Shown: positions 49,001 to 62,174 of the stretch, piece after piece
Layout: each line of letters starts with the position of its first letter
Numbering within the stretch: the stretch's first letter is position 1
DNA from: Lanius collurio
Taxonomy: Eukaryota > Chordata > Aves > Passeriformes > Laniidae
DNA length: 64,000 nt
Assembly (NCBI GenBank): GCA_020086605.1
Contig: JACBWW010000003.1
Location: 5,583,862 to 5,647,861 of the forward strand
Reading direction: 5' to 3'
Program-made: the position numbers and the translations under genes
Notes under the pieces: generated by a model
Database searches by the model: none
Told to the model about the DNA's origin: nothing
Seen by the model: only the letters and a program-made list of their open reading frames with translations

Positions 49001-51585
49001 AAGTACAGCTTACCAGTAGCTGATATCGTTATAATAAAATTGGAGACTAGCCCTGGAAACAATACTCCCTAAACAATGAGTCTGTCAAGCTAACCTGAAC
49101 AGCACATAGAGAAAAAAGCTCAGTGAAAGCATCAATCCATTATTGACTGTCCCAGGTGCAAACCTAGAAGCTGACTTTTTCACACCTTAATCCCCACCCA
49201 AGCTTGTCACTCAAACAACCTGCTTTGTTCTTGAAGCAGTCACACCTTGCCTCCATCACCAAGTTCCAACTCCCCCTTCTTTGCTGAACATGTTGAAAAG
49301 AAAATACCAACTTGCTCATAACTTCCTAAGGTTTCCTCTCTTTCTGCCTTATGGCAACATCTAACACTTGCCTATGTTATCTCCAAAGCTTTTTTTTATT
49401 ATTCCACACAAAGGCTCAAGGTATAAAAGCTAATGCATATTTTCCCATACGTATTTTTTTTCTTTTTTTTTTTTTTAAAGCTTTAGTAGGGTTCTGCCAG
49501 CTCTGTGACCACCAGTGCTGTGTTGATAGAAGTCAACTTCTTTGCTTCAGGCAGTTCTTTGGGTATTTTCTTCTCTCATCACATGCAGCACTTGGGCACT
49601 TCAGGATTTGGAGGTGATTCCTGGGAAGTTCTCAGAAGATCATCTAACTTCATCATGCTGTTTTAATTCCAAGGCCTCTCTACAGTTTACTGCTTTCTTT
49701 TGCTCCAGCTCTCCAGAAGAAGAATAATAAAACAGGCAGCCAAGACCTGCAGTGCACAACACTCTCTCCATGTTTTACTTGTAGACTGAAATTCTCTCCA
49801 GCTGCATCTAACCTCTGCCCCTGTTCCGTTTTCTCTTTGTTTCCCACCTTTCTTTTCTGGTGCAGAATCCTCTGATTTAATTCTTCAGGTCAGGAGATGA
49901 GAGGGACTAAGAGACTTGAGTACCATGCAATTTTTCACATAGAAAAGCACAAAAAAATCCTAGATTCTCTTCAATAGCTAAATCCTTCAGTCAGAAAGAT
50001 GGCAATCTGAAAGTAACCTTGCAAATTGTTCAGAAAATTTACCAGCTCCAGAACTAAATGTTCTTGGCTGAAGAGTCCTTTCCATCAAAGGGTTGAAAAT
50101 AAAAATTTTAAAGCAATAATTTGAAGATGAAAATCCACACACAACTCTACAAAAAAGGCAATACAAATCACGATCCTAAGCTTGAGTAATACAACAGGCA
50201 GATAAACTCTATTCTGCAGTTTGTCCTTAATGTGCAATGTGTGTTTCTAAACAGTTGTCCTGGCCAGCGTCATGGCAAGCATATGTAACACCATTAAGAA
50301 GTTCAGAAATAATGTGCCACACTGTGAAAGACAACAGGAGGCATTCTGGCATTCTTATCAGGATGAGCAGTAAATAATGGATGAGAGCTGCTGAGCCAAG
50401 AGTAACTACACCACAAGACATACTAGACTTATCCTCTCTATTCCTCAAATGATCTCCCCATTGTTACATTCCATTATTGTCTTTATTGAGTGCTCTTAAT
50501 CACTTTCAAATAAAATCCTCATCCAAAAGTGATGGTCCCTACTTAGTAAGGCAAGAGTTCGAGATCTTTCAGTCCAAAATTCTACTACCATTGTCAGCAA
50601 GCCAACTAAAATTTTGTTAGTGTGAGTAGTCTTACACCATTATGAGTCAAAATAGAAGTTAGCCAGGCAGGGGGAATGAGTCCATACTTCTCCCTTTCAT
50701 GGGAAATTACCTTTGCTGTGCACTCTGGCAAGACAAGTTTCCTGAGCTTCAAGTTTTCACCATGTAGGTTAAAATAAATTACCAGCTACCTCTTTTGACT
50801 CTTTTGGACTTCATTTATATCCCTCTTATAAAGTGCTACATACAACAATCAGAAATTCCTTGCAGGATCGGGATGCAAACACTACTTTCAACTTCATGGT
50901 ATTCTGAGTTGGAAAAAAGTAGTGAATCTTTACCTTGGGCTTAACACACAAGTTTGTGTAGGTGACATAAAAATCCTACACAACTCCTGTAACGTGTAAA
51001 ACTACATTGCCATAGAACTGCTGTTTTTTTCAGGAAATGTGTTGGCAGGAAAGGGACTTCTCTCTCCTAACTCTGCAAATACTGTACATATAGCAGCAGG
51101 AGTTCTGTGATCATGTAGCTCATATATGACATGAAAAGATAAAAAAATCCAAGGTTTCTCAGATGTTCTTCACTTGCTCATGAAGTAGGCAGTGTAGGTG
51201 AATCCAAAGGATTAGTTTGTAAACACAAAGCTGTAAAAACCAGGACCAAGTCGATGCAGTTTTATGACCAAAGCAGAATCTACATATAAGTAAATGAGTT
51301 AAGTATTTGTTTCTTTCACAAGAATGCCTTAAATGCAATGCTAAGTGGGTTAAAAAGAATCAGGACTGAAGTCAAACTAAAAGCTTTGCTAATTTCCATT
51401 GCCAAGGATTTGATACCCACTTACAGTGCTACTACAAGTATGCTCCACTTCATTCATGGAAAACACTCCCACAGAACCTCTCTTCTCACTTTCCTCACCA
51501 AGAGAAACATCAAAATGCTTACCACTCTTATTCAGTGCATGGAGAAATAAAGACAACCCCACAAAATCTCACAGACAGACCACAT

Positions 51586-51605
51586 TCAAACAAACTCAAA
51601 CAAAC
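51586..51605. repeat. Short tandem duplication TCAAACAAAC
   Basis: Two exact 10-bp units lie side by side within the dynein intron. This is simple-sequence slippage with no implied function. Confidence 0.85.
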
Positions 51606-53884
51606 TCTAAGAGACTAGGAATAACTGGATGGGTCATTAGATTTTACTGCATTTAGAAACACGATCTTCACTAGTGGGAGAGGAGGTTTAAGTATCCACT
51701 CTTCCATAAAGAGTGAGGGATTAGTATTCTGTGCCAGAGGTCTCTACACCGCCAGAGGCAAAAGAACTTTACACAGGAACTTTAAGCTCAGATATTGCCC
51801 TACAAAGAATAGTCATCTTCTGACAGGGCTCAAGATCTGCTGCTCATAACCCATTAAGATGTGGCATTTTTGGTGCAGACCCCATGTTTTACTTCTCCCT
51901 GTCTCTGAAAAGATTTCTCTGGAACATGGCTTCTATTTAGGGCACTCAAGAGGACACCCATCACTGCTGTGTTCTCATTTATGGTGAAACTCTGTATTAT
52001 GCCAACTGTGAAATAAACTCTGGGTGATCAATAAGTAATTAAAGCAGAAGTAATCTTTGGGACATAAGTGAGAGTACAAAGTGCAGCTACAATCTAATTA
52101 CTACAATTTGATCCAGGAAAAGTATCCCTCTGGGCAGCAATTTATTGGTGGAGATGCAAGCTTCTGGAGCATATTTGCCAACAAACATGTTGGACACATG
52201 CTGAGCATCCTCACCCCTCCCAAAAGCTGAACACTGATTAATCTGCCCTCTGGATAGAGGGACAAAACTGTCTCTGCTAATTCCTTCTACATCCCTAATG
52301 TTCAGCTGCACATGGGCTCTCCCTGAGGAGGGATTTACATTACCTCAAATGTAACTTGGTGAGCAACATCAAAACAACAAGGTCCATCCATTCACATCCA
52401 AACTGGAGAATCAGATATTCAGGCTTCCTTTCACAAAGCTAAAGACATATTATATTCTTAAACACAAAATTCATTTGAAAGTTTAGGTCTAAACTTTTAG
52501 GCTAAAAGTGGGTGCTGGGGCCTTAACAAGTTCACAAAGCCAAAGCCAGACACATGAGCTGAGCAGATGAAAAAAATCACATGACCTGTTTGAGCAGGCA
52601 GAGCAGTTTACCTCATTGTAAAGAAAAAGAAGCACCTCAGATGACCTGAGATTGCAGTTGACTAGTTTTGGGGGAGAATCTAGTTGAGACAGTTTGGGGT
52701 TTTCCTTTTTCCTGAGGTAGAGTGCCTAAATGTTCTTTCAATCCCCTAATTAACAGTCCCACATGTGCACTTGATATATCATGAACATGCCAGAAGCCAT
52801 TAATTGTTATTTTTAACTATACATCCAATTTTGTTTTCAGAGCTATTTTTCACTATATTTACTTGCTGTCCATAAGAAATTATGTTTTAGAGAATTGCAT
52901 GAAAGTTACAGCATTAACTTGATTAAACATCTGGCAGAGGACTGTGCCCACTATAGAACTGAATGTGAAGTGCAAATAAATTATGTTACTCATCCACCCC
53001 TCTGCAGAATATGATACATATTGAGAATTTAAATATATCTATCACAATCAAGGAAAGATTAACACTTTCTTGGATGGAAAATATTATTTTTATTTACTTG
53101 AAAAGGAACTTTATTCACATATAAAAGGGAACTTTCAGCTCGGGAAGAGAGGACAATTGTTTCTTCCAGCTTCATCTTTACATATGTTATTACAGGATAT
53201 GAAAGCTTATTAGCCTTGGGCGCATTTATGAACCTCTTTCAGATTCAGATCTGGGACGAGGTTTCTGAAGCATATGTTGTTGTCTTAGTGTATCATACAA
53301 ATGATTAGGAAAAAAAATTCCGTTTGATTGTTATGTAATAAAAACACAAATGAAAAAAATCTCCCCTCATGAAAGACATTGCCAAAAGAATGGAAGACAC
53401 CAGTAAGACAGATTACAGTAATGACATCAGCTATGTCAGAAGGGACTAGTTCTGAGGCATTCTGACCTGCTCCCTATGAGGACAGTTTGCTGTCTCAGAT
53501 ATTTTCTGTCTCTCTGCTAGGGAACCGCAGACTTGGGTGAGATCTTAACCAGTGGAATCAACCCATTCCTGCTTCATTTTAATTTATTGTTAATTCAGAA
53601 GCTTGGCTGAGCAACAATATACTTTCCTTCCTGGGTATTTCAAGTCTTGCTGATGAGCAAAATAGGAAATGAAAAAAAAAAGAAAAGCAGATGGTAACAT
53701 CATTATCCCTTCTTTTTCCTCACGCCTTTTCTGATCCAATTTTCCATCTGCTTCTAGTTGCCTCTACTCTTGGTTTATTTTAACTTAATTTACCATTGCT
53801 CACTTTCAGCCAAATACTCCTGTTCCTGAGAGCTACAGAGTGCTGTTGCCTGCCTCCTGTGATGCCTAAAAGAAGAACTCTCTT

Positions 53885-53900
53885 TCTCTCTCTCTCTCTC
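53885..53900. repeat. (TC)8 microsatellite
   Basis: Eight uninterrupted TC units are flanked by T-rich sequence in the dynein intron. Confidence 0.9.
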
Positions 53901-54456
53901 TTTTGACTGACACTGCCACTCACTTCAGCTTCCATTTAGAGACATGCCATTTGGTATAACCAGTTTCACAAAAATGTCAAATTTCACCTTAAATTAGAGT
54001 CCTTATCACCTTGCCTCCTGAGTTCCCTGTCTCTCAATTATTTAGCAGCAACACTGCTGCCTTGTTCTATATCATTATGTCTCAGCTTAATTTCATAAAT
54101 TACTTTGGTACATGACCCGTGGACCTAATCACTCAGTTCAGCTCCTCTGAGCTCTGTAGGACCCTAGAGAGGATCACAGAAGTGAAGTAGTGCTGAGGGA
54201 CATGAGCTGCAATACTGGAGCACCTGCATGCAGAATAAATTTAGGTGGAATGTCCTTAGAGATGCAATCAGGAGATTTTAAGGACTAGAATTAGTGGTCA
54301 TATGATAAAGAGAGAGAAAAAGAGAAAAACTGAGTGAGGGAGGGAACAAAAGAGAAAGGAAGGAATTGAGGGGCAATATTATTTATTTATATGGTATAAG
54401 CAACTGCTAGCAATAAATATTGCACCTTAATTACGATTTTTGATATTGTAGCTTAC

Positions 54457-54589
54457 CATCAATAGCTAATTTGAGATCAGTCAGCGTAGTTCTAACTCTG
54501 GATATAACAAGTTGCATGCGGTCAATTTCTTGTCGGAGAAATATGTTTATGGGCTGAATAGCTCCCATCTTTTGAAGCTGGGCTTTCAC
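54457..54589 (-). CDS. Axonemal dynein heavy chain (DNAH5/8 class), fourth exon from the end
   Basis: The exon encodes [36 protein letters not shown] and TDLKLAID, plus the first base of a Gly codon. The core [14 protein letters not shown] and TDLKLAIDG strings are family signatures of the helical AAA6-proximal segment of axonemal heavy chains. The minus-strand acceptor is TTTAAG (ending at 54590), which is usable though less typical than CAG. The donor GTAAGC runs from 54456. The upstream exon ends PDYNPHE, so the junction [11 protein letters not shown] matches the family pattern. Confidence 0.93.
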
Positions 54590-57500
54590 CTTAAAAAGAA
54601 TAGTGCAATGATTATAAAATCTAATCTCCTGTTTCCCATGCAATAATTTTTGAAAGCAAAAACATTTTCAGAAAACAAACTTTTTAGTAGCAGATGGCCC
54701 TTCAAGTCCTGTGCCAACTGTAAGATTTAGCACACTGTGACTCATTAGCTTACCAGAATGAGCTCCTCCATCACTCTAAGAAGGGAAAGTTCCCTCTTTT
54801 TGAAGGGACACAGCAGTTCCTTCTATCCTTATTATGCTGCAGGGTCTTAGATCTTAAAATAAAAAAAACTACATTCTATACAAAAGCACATTTGATGGTA
54901 ACTTCTTTGTATTTCCAAATTGTGCTGTGTGAACTTTCTCACCTTTTCTTGCCCTGCTGAGCTGAAATAATGCAACAAATGGAGTACCACTTAACAAGCA
55001 CAATGATATGTAAAAGCTGCTACTTTCAGTAGCATGTGACTCATTCATGAGACAAGATGTTCGTGGATACATTACTAGAGAGGAAAGATTGCCAGAAATA
55101 ATACAGATGCTGCAGAAATCTGTTACACCATTATGTGCACCATTTTGCAAGTAGAAGCCTTTGGCCTTTTTAGATTTTAAGGATAACAGTTTCTCTACAA
55201 TTCAACAGAGAGTATTTTCAAAAGGGAATCAGTTGCCTTCGTTAGTTAAGGACATGTCATAGTAACAGGAGCAGCAGCATTCCCTGTCTTGCTTTTGCAA
55301 ATGATGTGTATGGAATGTGCTTCAGACATGCACTGTGTTCCATGTATATCAAAGGTCACTGCTTAGAACAGTGCATGAGAGAGGAGTTAATGGCACCTGC
55401 AAAAATCATGGCGCCTATACCCCATACAGAACCAGATTTCTTGATTTTTCAGACTTTTGAGTGTTTTACCCCACTTTCAGAAAGCCAATGGCGCATATAT
55501 CTTGTTGTACATATTATTACGTATACTATACATTTTATGCAAATAATAAACACTGCTAAAGATTTAATTATTAGACTTACTATAAAATTTCTGCAAGATG
55601 AATATCATACAGCAGTTAAGAAGTTACAATCATTAGTATTAATATGCAAATGCTTTGGCAACTTGCAAATCTTAAATTTCAACTCCAAGTCCAATAAAAT
55701 AATCTTTCTCAAATAAATACTATCCTCCTTGGGAGACAGCTATCAGCAAGGTTATACATCATATTTTAATCACAAGGGCCCATGGGTTTGTCAGACAGAA
55801 TGTCCAAGAAATAGGCGCCAGCCAATTATGCTAATGCTTTGCAGTGTGACAGTATATTTTACAGAGTGAGTTAATGAATTCTGCCTGTGAAAGAGAAAAA
55901 AATACTAAAATCAGCTATTACAAGACTAGAGCTGAGACAATAAAGTTTTTGGATAATCCCCACAAGGAAGTATTCTGACTCTTTCATACAAAATCCAGGG
56001 GAAACTTCTGCTTTCTGAAAAATTTACATGAATTGTTAATTCTCCCTCTTGACAAAAAGGAAAAACATCTGATTTATTTTTTTCAGAATATTTAGAAGTC
56101 TAGTGCACGCCACTAATAAGAAAGGAATTATGCAGAATGTAGTCTGTGCATGTTTTCCTTTAAATAAGAAACACACTTTTTATTTCTAGTCTACAAAACA
56201 TGTTTTCCTTTTGGGGATCATTTAGAGGAAGAATTTCTCCCATTTGAGGAAAATTTGAATGGAAGATATTGTTAAAGGGGTTATTTTCCAAAATATTGAT
56301 ATTTATGGATCTACAAAGAGTAGATGAAATAGAGATTCTAAAATATTACTGCACCAATAATTGTACAATTTAGCTAGTGAATTATCAGAATTTACACATT
56401 TGTCTGATTTACTTTCATGACACCTCTAATGTTTTGAATAATGGAGCCAACCAATAAAGCAGAAATTTGATAATCCAACCTAAATATGCTCACAGCACTC
56501 ATTCTGGAGCACCAAGCATAACCAGATATAAAAACTGAAAAAAAATTAGTTACTTCTTACTTTACTGTATACAAATCAGTCCTGATCTGGGGTGAGATTT
56601 ACTGGGTATAACATGTGCATTTCTTGGAAATCTTGCTGCAAAGATTCATTTGAAACACAAGCTCTGAGGTATGATTAACTAGTTTTGTATTAGAATTCTT
56701 ATCAAGCAATCATATGACTTACATCCACTGCTGACATAAAGAGTTGGATAGAGACTGTCAGAAAAAAAAAACCTTAAAAGACAAAGCTCATTAACCAAAA
56801 TAGCATTTCTGAGATTAATATATTAATTCCATAAAGCCCACTTAGAACATCTCCTTTTCATTATGCAAACAGCTATCACCTAACATAAAACAATGTGATT
56901 TAAGAAAGGAGCTACTAAAATCATAATCTTAATAGCTTTGTCTACATGATTTAGCAGTGCTTGTCTCTACTGTGTCAGATTCCTTTATGCATATTTCTTA
57001 ACTGTCCTCAGGTCACCAGTTTCTTTGTCACCACATACTTTATAGGACTGTCAGTAGAAAAGTAGTTGCCGAATTCATGCCATGATCATTGATCAAGTTA
57101 CTGTAGTAGTGACTGCCTATGGTTTTCAGTAAATGCTATTATTTCCAATCAGACTTAGTAGCTTGCTACATTCTTTGTCAGCAGAAATGGGAAGTCCATC
57201 ACTCTGCTGATAGACAACCCAAAGCTCTTTTTAAGGGATGCCAAGGACCCCTTCCTTGTTGTAAGAAGCAGATAATAAAATATGAAGAAAATAGAGGAAG
57301 CTCTAGAGCTGGATGGCCACCGTATCTGATAGTGGTGACAAGTAAACCAGGGACACATTACAGAATCTTCTAAGTCAGTGTTTCAGTTCAGATCATGAAA
57401 TTTTTTATTTGGGTTTTTTTTTGTAGTAAAAATCCTACACTGAAAACTAGATTCTAGGCACACAAAGGTCTTAGATTCAAATTAAACTAACCCAAAAGGT

Positions 57501-59256
57501 TTGCTTCAGGGACTCTAAGGTACTTCAACCACTAATGGGTTCAGGCAACAGCCCAGAGTAGAGTTAGACCAAAGCAAATTCCCCAGTAAAATATCTTATG
57601 AAGACCCAGCGCCCTCAGACAAATTCCTATTTCCATGCAGTTCTTGCTAATGTAGCCATAGCCTTGGAGGAATTGCAGCTCAATCAATACTACAAAAAAT
57701 ATTTAAAGAAAAAAACCACTGCTATTCCCTAGAAAGCTGTTTTTCAAGCTGCAAGGACCATTTTCATTGTAAACTTCTCTGTGTGACAGGCTGACATTTA
57801 TTCTTGCACCTCTTCACTCACATGGACTGACTGGACCTAATCATTTTACCACTAATCTCTCTGTAACCTGCAAGGTGAGACCCAGAAGCAAAAGGGGTCA
57901 TGAAAGCAGAATTCTTACTTAGAGAAAAATGAGTACAGTTTTAGATCAAGAGGAAAGTTTATTTTACTTTTCCATCACCCATGCCAAACCACAGGTTGAG
58001 AAAGCATGCAAAGGTGACTCGTTTTGTTTCTACTCTTTTGGGTAAGTTACTTGACTGGTGAGAAGCATTACAAGAGCAACAAAAGAAGAAGCCTATATCT
58101 TGGGGTAAAATGGTTGCCCTGTTTTGAAAGTTGTTGAGACAGAAGTCATTGCCAAAGGCTAGTAAGAGAGAAATGATGGCCTGCCTGTGACAGCCTGAAA
58201 TTTCTCTGGATTCACAATGTATCAAGAGAAAATACAATCCAAAGCTTTGAATGTTACCAAATAATTGGTTTCTGTACCATCTGTCCCTAACCCAGTCTGT
58301 TGGGGTTGTAGCTCTGTGCAAATTCACTCCACGTATTCTAAAGGGAGCCACAAGAACTGCTCAAAGGTAGCAAAGGCACCTGCCACTTTCCCTGAAGAGA
58401 ATTTGCTTTCAATTACCTCCATTGTTCCCAAAATTTTTGTTCTTTTTCTCCACTGATAGTATCTTTATACCTAGATTTTCAAAGACTAACATGTCACAGC
58501 CTTACTGGAGCACAATAATTATTCTAAAAGTAAACTCAAGCTGCACTGCTAGGACTAATGAATGTTTCTGTTTTTACTGCTCTTTTCCAATGAGGCATGC
58601 ATATAAACTCTTTTTCTGACACATTCGCTCAGTCTCTCACAATTTAGGATATTGGTTTTATTTGTTTCAGATTTGTTAAAATGATCTAGCAAGTAACAAT
58701 GTCATGAATGACCAAATGTTGATTCAAATTGACAAACAACAGAACTCATCTCGTTCCCTTTTTTTCCCAAATGTCTCAGGAAGTAATAACATAATCCAAT
58801 TTCACTCCTTATACTTGCAAGCATAAGTTCATTTGCCATATTGTAGCTCCTGCCAAATTCCGTTGCTTCTTCCCTCAGAGAATTTCTAAACTCTCCCTTC
58901 TTTTCTGCTCTGATTAATGAAATTCTTGGTTATATGTTAGTGAGCATGATATTATTTTTTTTATTTTCATATTTTAGATATTTGAGTTTGGGGCTTTTTT
59001 CAGTTTATGCAAACTTCCACTAAAAAATTTAGCTTTCTTTACAGCTCACTCCAGCCATATCCATCTTTCTAAGAGGCTCCAGAATAATAGAGTGGCAGTT
59101 CAGATGAGAAATACATTTGATATAGATTTTTTTTTTTGCTTATTATGTAGATGTGGCCACACTCCCGGCACATAAGCAACACAAAAGATGTGGAACTGGG
59201 CACTAATTGCAGTAAAGGGAAATTCCCCTACAACAAAGAATTTGTAAAGACCAAAT

Positions 59257-59308
59257 CAAGTTCTAAGATGTAGAGAATGAGACAAGTTCTAAAATGTAGA
59301 GGCAGAGA
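59257..59308. repeat. Imperfect 26-bp tandem duplication
   Basis: Two units beginning CAAGTTCTAA(G/A)ATGTAGAG lie directly adjacent (59257-59282 and 59283-59308) with a few mismatches. It is a small local duplication in the dynein intron. Confidence 0.8.
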
Positions 59309-61356
59309 CAAAGAGAAAATTCACTAGGCAAACTGAAGAAAGAAATATTGAAAAATCAGGCACTGGAAGAAACAACTCATCTCATAACACTGCAGAAGTA
59401 AAATCTGAAGTTGTAGTGCAGCTGAGACAGCCAAGGAGATACACAAAGGAATACAATATTAGCAATAACAAACTTTTGGAAAATGAACAGAGGATATTCT
59501 CTAGATGGCCAGAGCAAAGGAATGACTGCAATGTTACAGAAACAAAGCATAATTTTTGGATGTTTCTGTGGAAAAGTGCCATCTCATCCATCAGCAATGC
59601 GGATTGAAGAAAAAGCATGTAAATAGAGTGGCATGATTAATAAAAGTGAAGTGTAATTCACAGATCAAGACGTACAGAGCCTTAGAAAACTAGATATCTC
59701 CATGAAGAGGTGTTATCTACACTTACTGAGCTTAGAATGCATCGACAAGAAATACAGAAGAAAAAAGTAGATCCAACTGCACATCCTCTGTGCAAACTCA
59801 AGTCTCCTTGGTTGAATCATAAGAGGACAGCTGTCAGGCAAATTAAAGCAAAAGAAGTTTCCTTTGAAGATCATAGAAGATGTAAGAGAAGCAGTGCCGA
59901 AGCAAAGAAATGTTAATTTTAAGCATCCTTGTAATGATGATTGCTTATAGGAAAATAAAGCCCCTCATGCATGATTGGCAGATCATGAAAAAAGATAATA
60001 GTTTGTCATACTACTTGATGAGAGTGAAAGAGCAATGAAAACAAGTGGTGGTGATTTTTTTTAATTCAGTCATATGGAAAAATTATGTATTATACTTAAA
60101 CAGAGCAGTAAAATAGAGAGAGACAAGAGTGAAGAATGGAACATCCGAAAAAAAAACCCTTTCACACCCTTTGCCCTTAACTACAGCCCCTGGCTCCAAA
60201 ACTGGTGGTCTCCAAAGCTAAGACTTCATCAAGTGACTGAAAAGGGGAGGCCTCCTCTATGTGTGGTCTGTGTGCATAACCTCAGTGAGTAAACCAAGAA
60301 GGAAAGAAAGTGAGTGAGACTAAGATTAAACAGAAGAAATACCAGAGAAAACCAGTATTTGTTCAAACCATTTTGAAGTGAAATTTGGATTAAACAGGTG
60401 TGTGTGCATTTTACATGACTAAAAGGCACTGCACAGATTTCCCAGGGGTAAAACCTGAGGTTAAGACCACCCTCTGGTTATAATATAAAGTGCAGTAAGT
60501 ACTATTGATGTTTTCTAAGTATTACAAATTCTTCAGGAGGAAAAAAGTTGGCAGCTTAACAAGGGAATGAAGAAATAGTCCTTTGGAGGATTTATCAAGG
60601 ATATTGTAAAAACTTAGCTCAATACACATATTACAAATATGGCAAAAGCATACATGCTATCCAGACATCCAGTATTTTACTACTACTGCAAATTGAGAAA
60701 AACAGTTAAGGAGCTGAATGAAATTAGAAGAATATTGCTCCATAAAAAAGCTTTACTCTGATTGGAAGGATTAGGGAAGAGGATTGAGAACAATTTAAGG
60801 TGTAAATGATAGTTGTAGGTCCAACATGAAATTTATTACATTTATTACATCATTAATTATTATTACACTTACTAGATTTAATTTAATTTTATATTTCTAA
60901 TATTTATTCACTTTTAAATAATAATACGAAAACCAGAAAACTGACTCCATTCTTCTGAAATTCTACAAATACATTATTTTTAGGCTATGACTAAGAATCA
61001 CTTAATAAGAAGGTGAAAAAAAATGAGAGGCACAAGCAGAGATGGATGGAAAAATAACAACATGGAGATAGATGGTAGGAAACCTCACCAAAAAGTTGCA
61101 GATCATAAGTAGCTTGACAACAGGGGAAAGAAAAGAGAAGTTCTGAGCTGAATTATGAGAGTACAAAAGTGGCTATTTATACAAGACATATTAAATCTGA
61201 GATTAATAGTAGAGGAGAAGACAGGAAATATTGCCAGGGCCCCAAGACTATTAGTTGTTACTTAGGTGGACATTCTAAGTTGGCCAGAGAAGAAAATAAA
61301 TGATGCATAACAAGTTGCAATTCATACTGAGCATTTTACAAGCTTGAACTCCGACC

Positions 61357-61368
61357 GGGGGGGGGGGG
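61357..61368. repeat. G12 homopolymer
   Basis: A run of 12 G follows CCGACC in an AT-rich intron. The exact count is unreliable because homopolymers of this type are often miscounted in assemblies. Confidence 0.85.
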
Positions 61369-61985
61369 AAGCACTGCCAATGCAAAACAATTGTAAAGAA
61401 TAAAATCATGGAAATGAGGGATTTTCAACATTTAATGTTCCTGAAACGCTTGGCAAGAGAGCAGATCCTACTTATAAACTGATGCAAGAGTCTCTATGCT
61501 GGATTTTTCCATTTAATGGGACTGTTAATTAAAAATGCAAGAAAAGATTGACAAAGATACCTCTTATGGCTCAGACCCCAAAAAATCTGGAGAATGAAAA
61601 AAGTCAGTGATGGAATTCACTCTTCATCACGGGGGTATCATAAGGGGAGTACGTAAATTGAATGCTGTAACCACTATAAGATCACCAGTTCTTCAGAAGA
61701 CGACACCAGGCTCCTTCTGTAAGCTTCTAAGGAAAGCAAGAATTTGCTGAAGCCTTCAATGGGTCTTCTGAGTTCAGCTGACTAATTAAGTCATTTGAAA
61801 TAAATATTTCTGATGTAGGAATATTTTAGAAAATAAACCAAAACAGACTTATAAGCCCTTATGTGTAATTTTAAGACCTTTTTAAAACACAAGCCAGTTA
61901 AATTTAAGAAGCACAATAAAGCATACAAAATACAAATGTACCTACATGCATACATAAAACATCTGTTTTATAAAGTAGCACATAC

Positions 61986-62174
61986 CTCATGAGGGTTATA
62001 ATCTGGAGGTAACTTCTCTAGCATCTCATCAGCAAGACGCTGCACCACCGCTTCCCGGGTTTCTCCCCCTCTAGTACTGCTGTCTTTGGGCTGGATGCTC
62101 ACTATGGTACTAAATGTCTCATTAGCCAGGTTGGTCTGGTAAGTTATGTCTGCATTGGGGTGAAGTCCAAATAC
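61986..62174 (-). CDS. Axonemal dynein heavy chain (DNAH5/8 class), fifth exon from the end
   Basis: Sixty-three codons, phase 0 at both ends. The exon begins [15 protein letters not shown], continues with [11 protein letters not shown] and [17 protein letters not shown], and ends [22 protein letters not shown] and LPPDY-x-P are signature motifs of the AAA6/C-terminal junction in axonemal heavy chains. QPKDSS..GGETRE points to the DNAH5/DNAH8 group. The minus-strand acceptor is CTTTAAG (ending at 62175) and the donor is GTATGT (from 61985). It is the most upstream dynein exon in the window. Together the five exons give the last 323 residues of a protein that should total about 4600. The remainder of the gene continues beyond base 64000. 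Confidence 0.95.

Larger units (their letters stand above)
46013..54456 (-). other. Dynein heavy chain intron
   Basis: This 8.4-kb minus-strand intron is AT-rich, with a 10-bp tandem duplication at 51586-51605 and a (TC)8 run at 53885-53900. No exon was recognised. The flanking exons join as LAIDG plus TIIMSEEL, so the coding sequence is continuous across it. Confidence 0.85.
54590..61985 (-). other. Dynein heavy chain intron
   Basis: This 7.4-kb minus-strand intron contains a 26-bp imperfect tandem repeat (59257-59308) and a G12 tract (61357-61368). A 136-codon open frame on the plus strand (55306-55716) has no recognisable domain and is treated as chance. No dynein exon is missing, as judged by the continuous protein across the junction. 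Confidence 0.85.
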
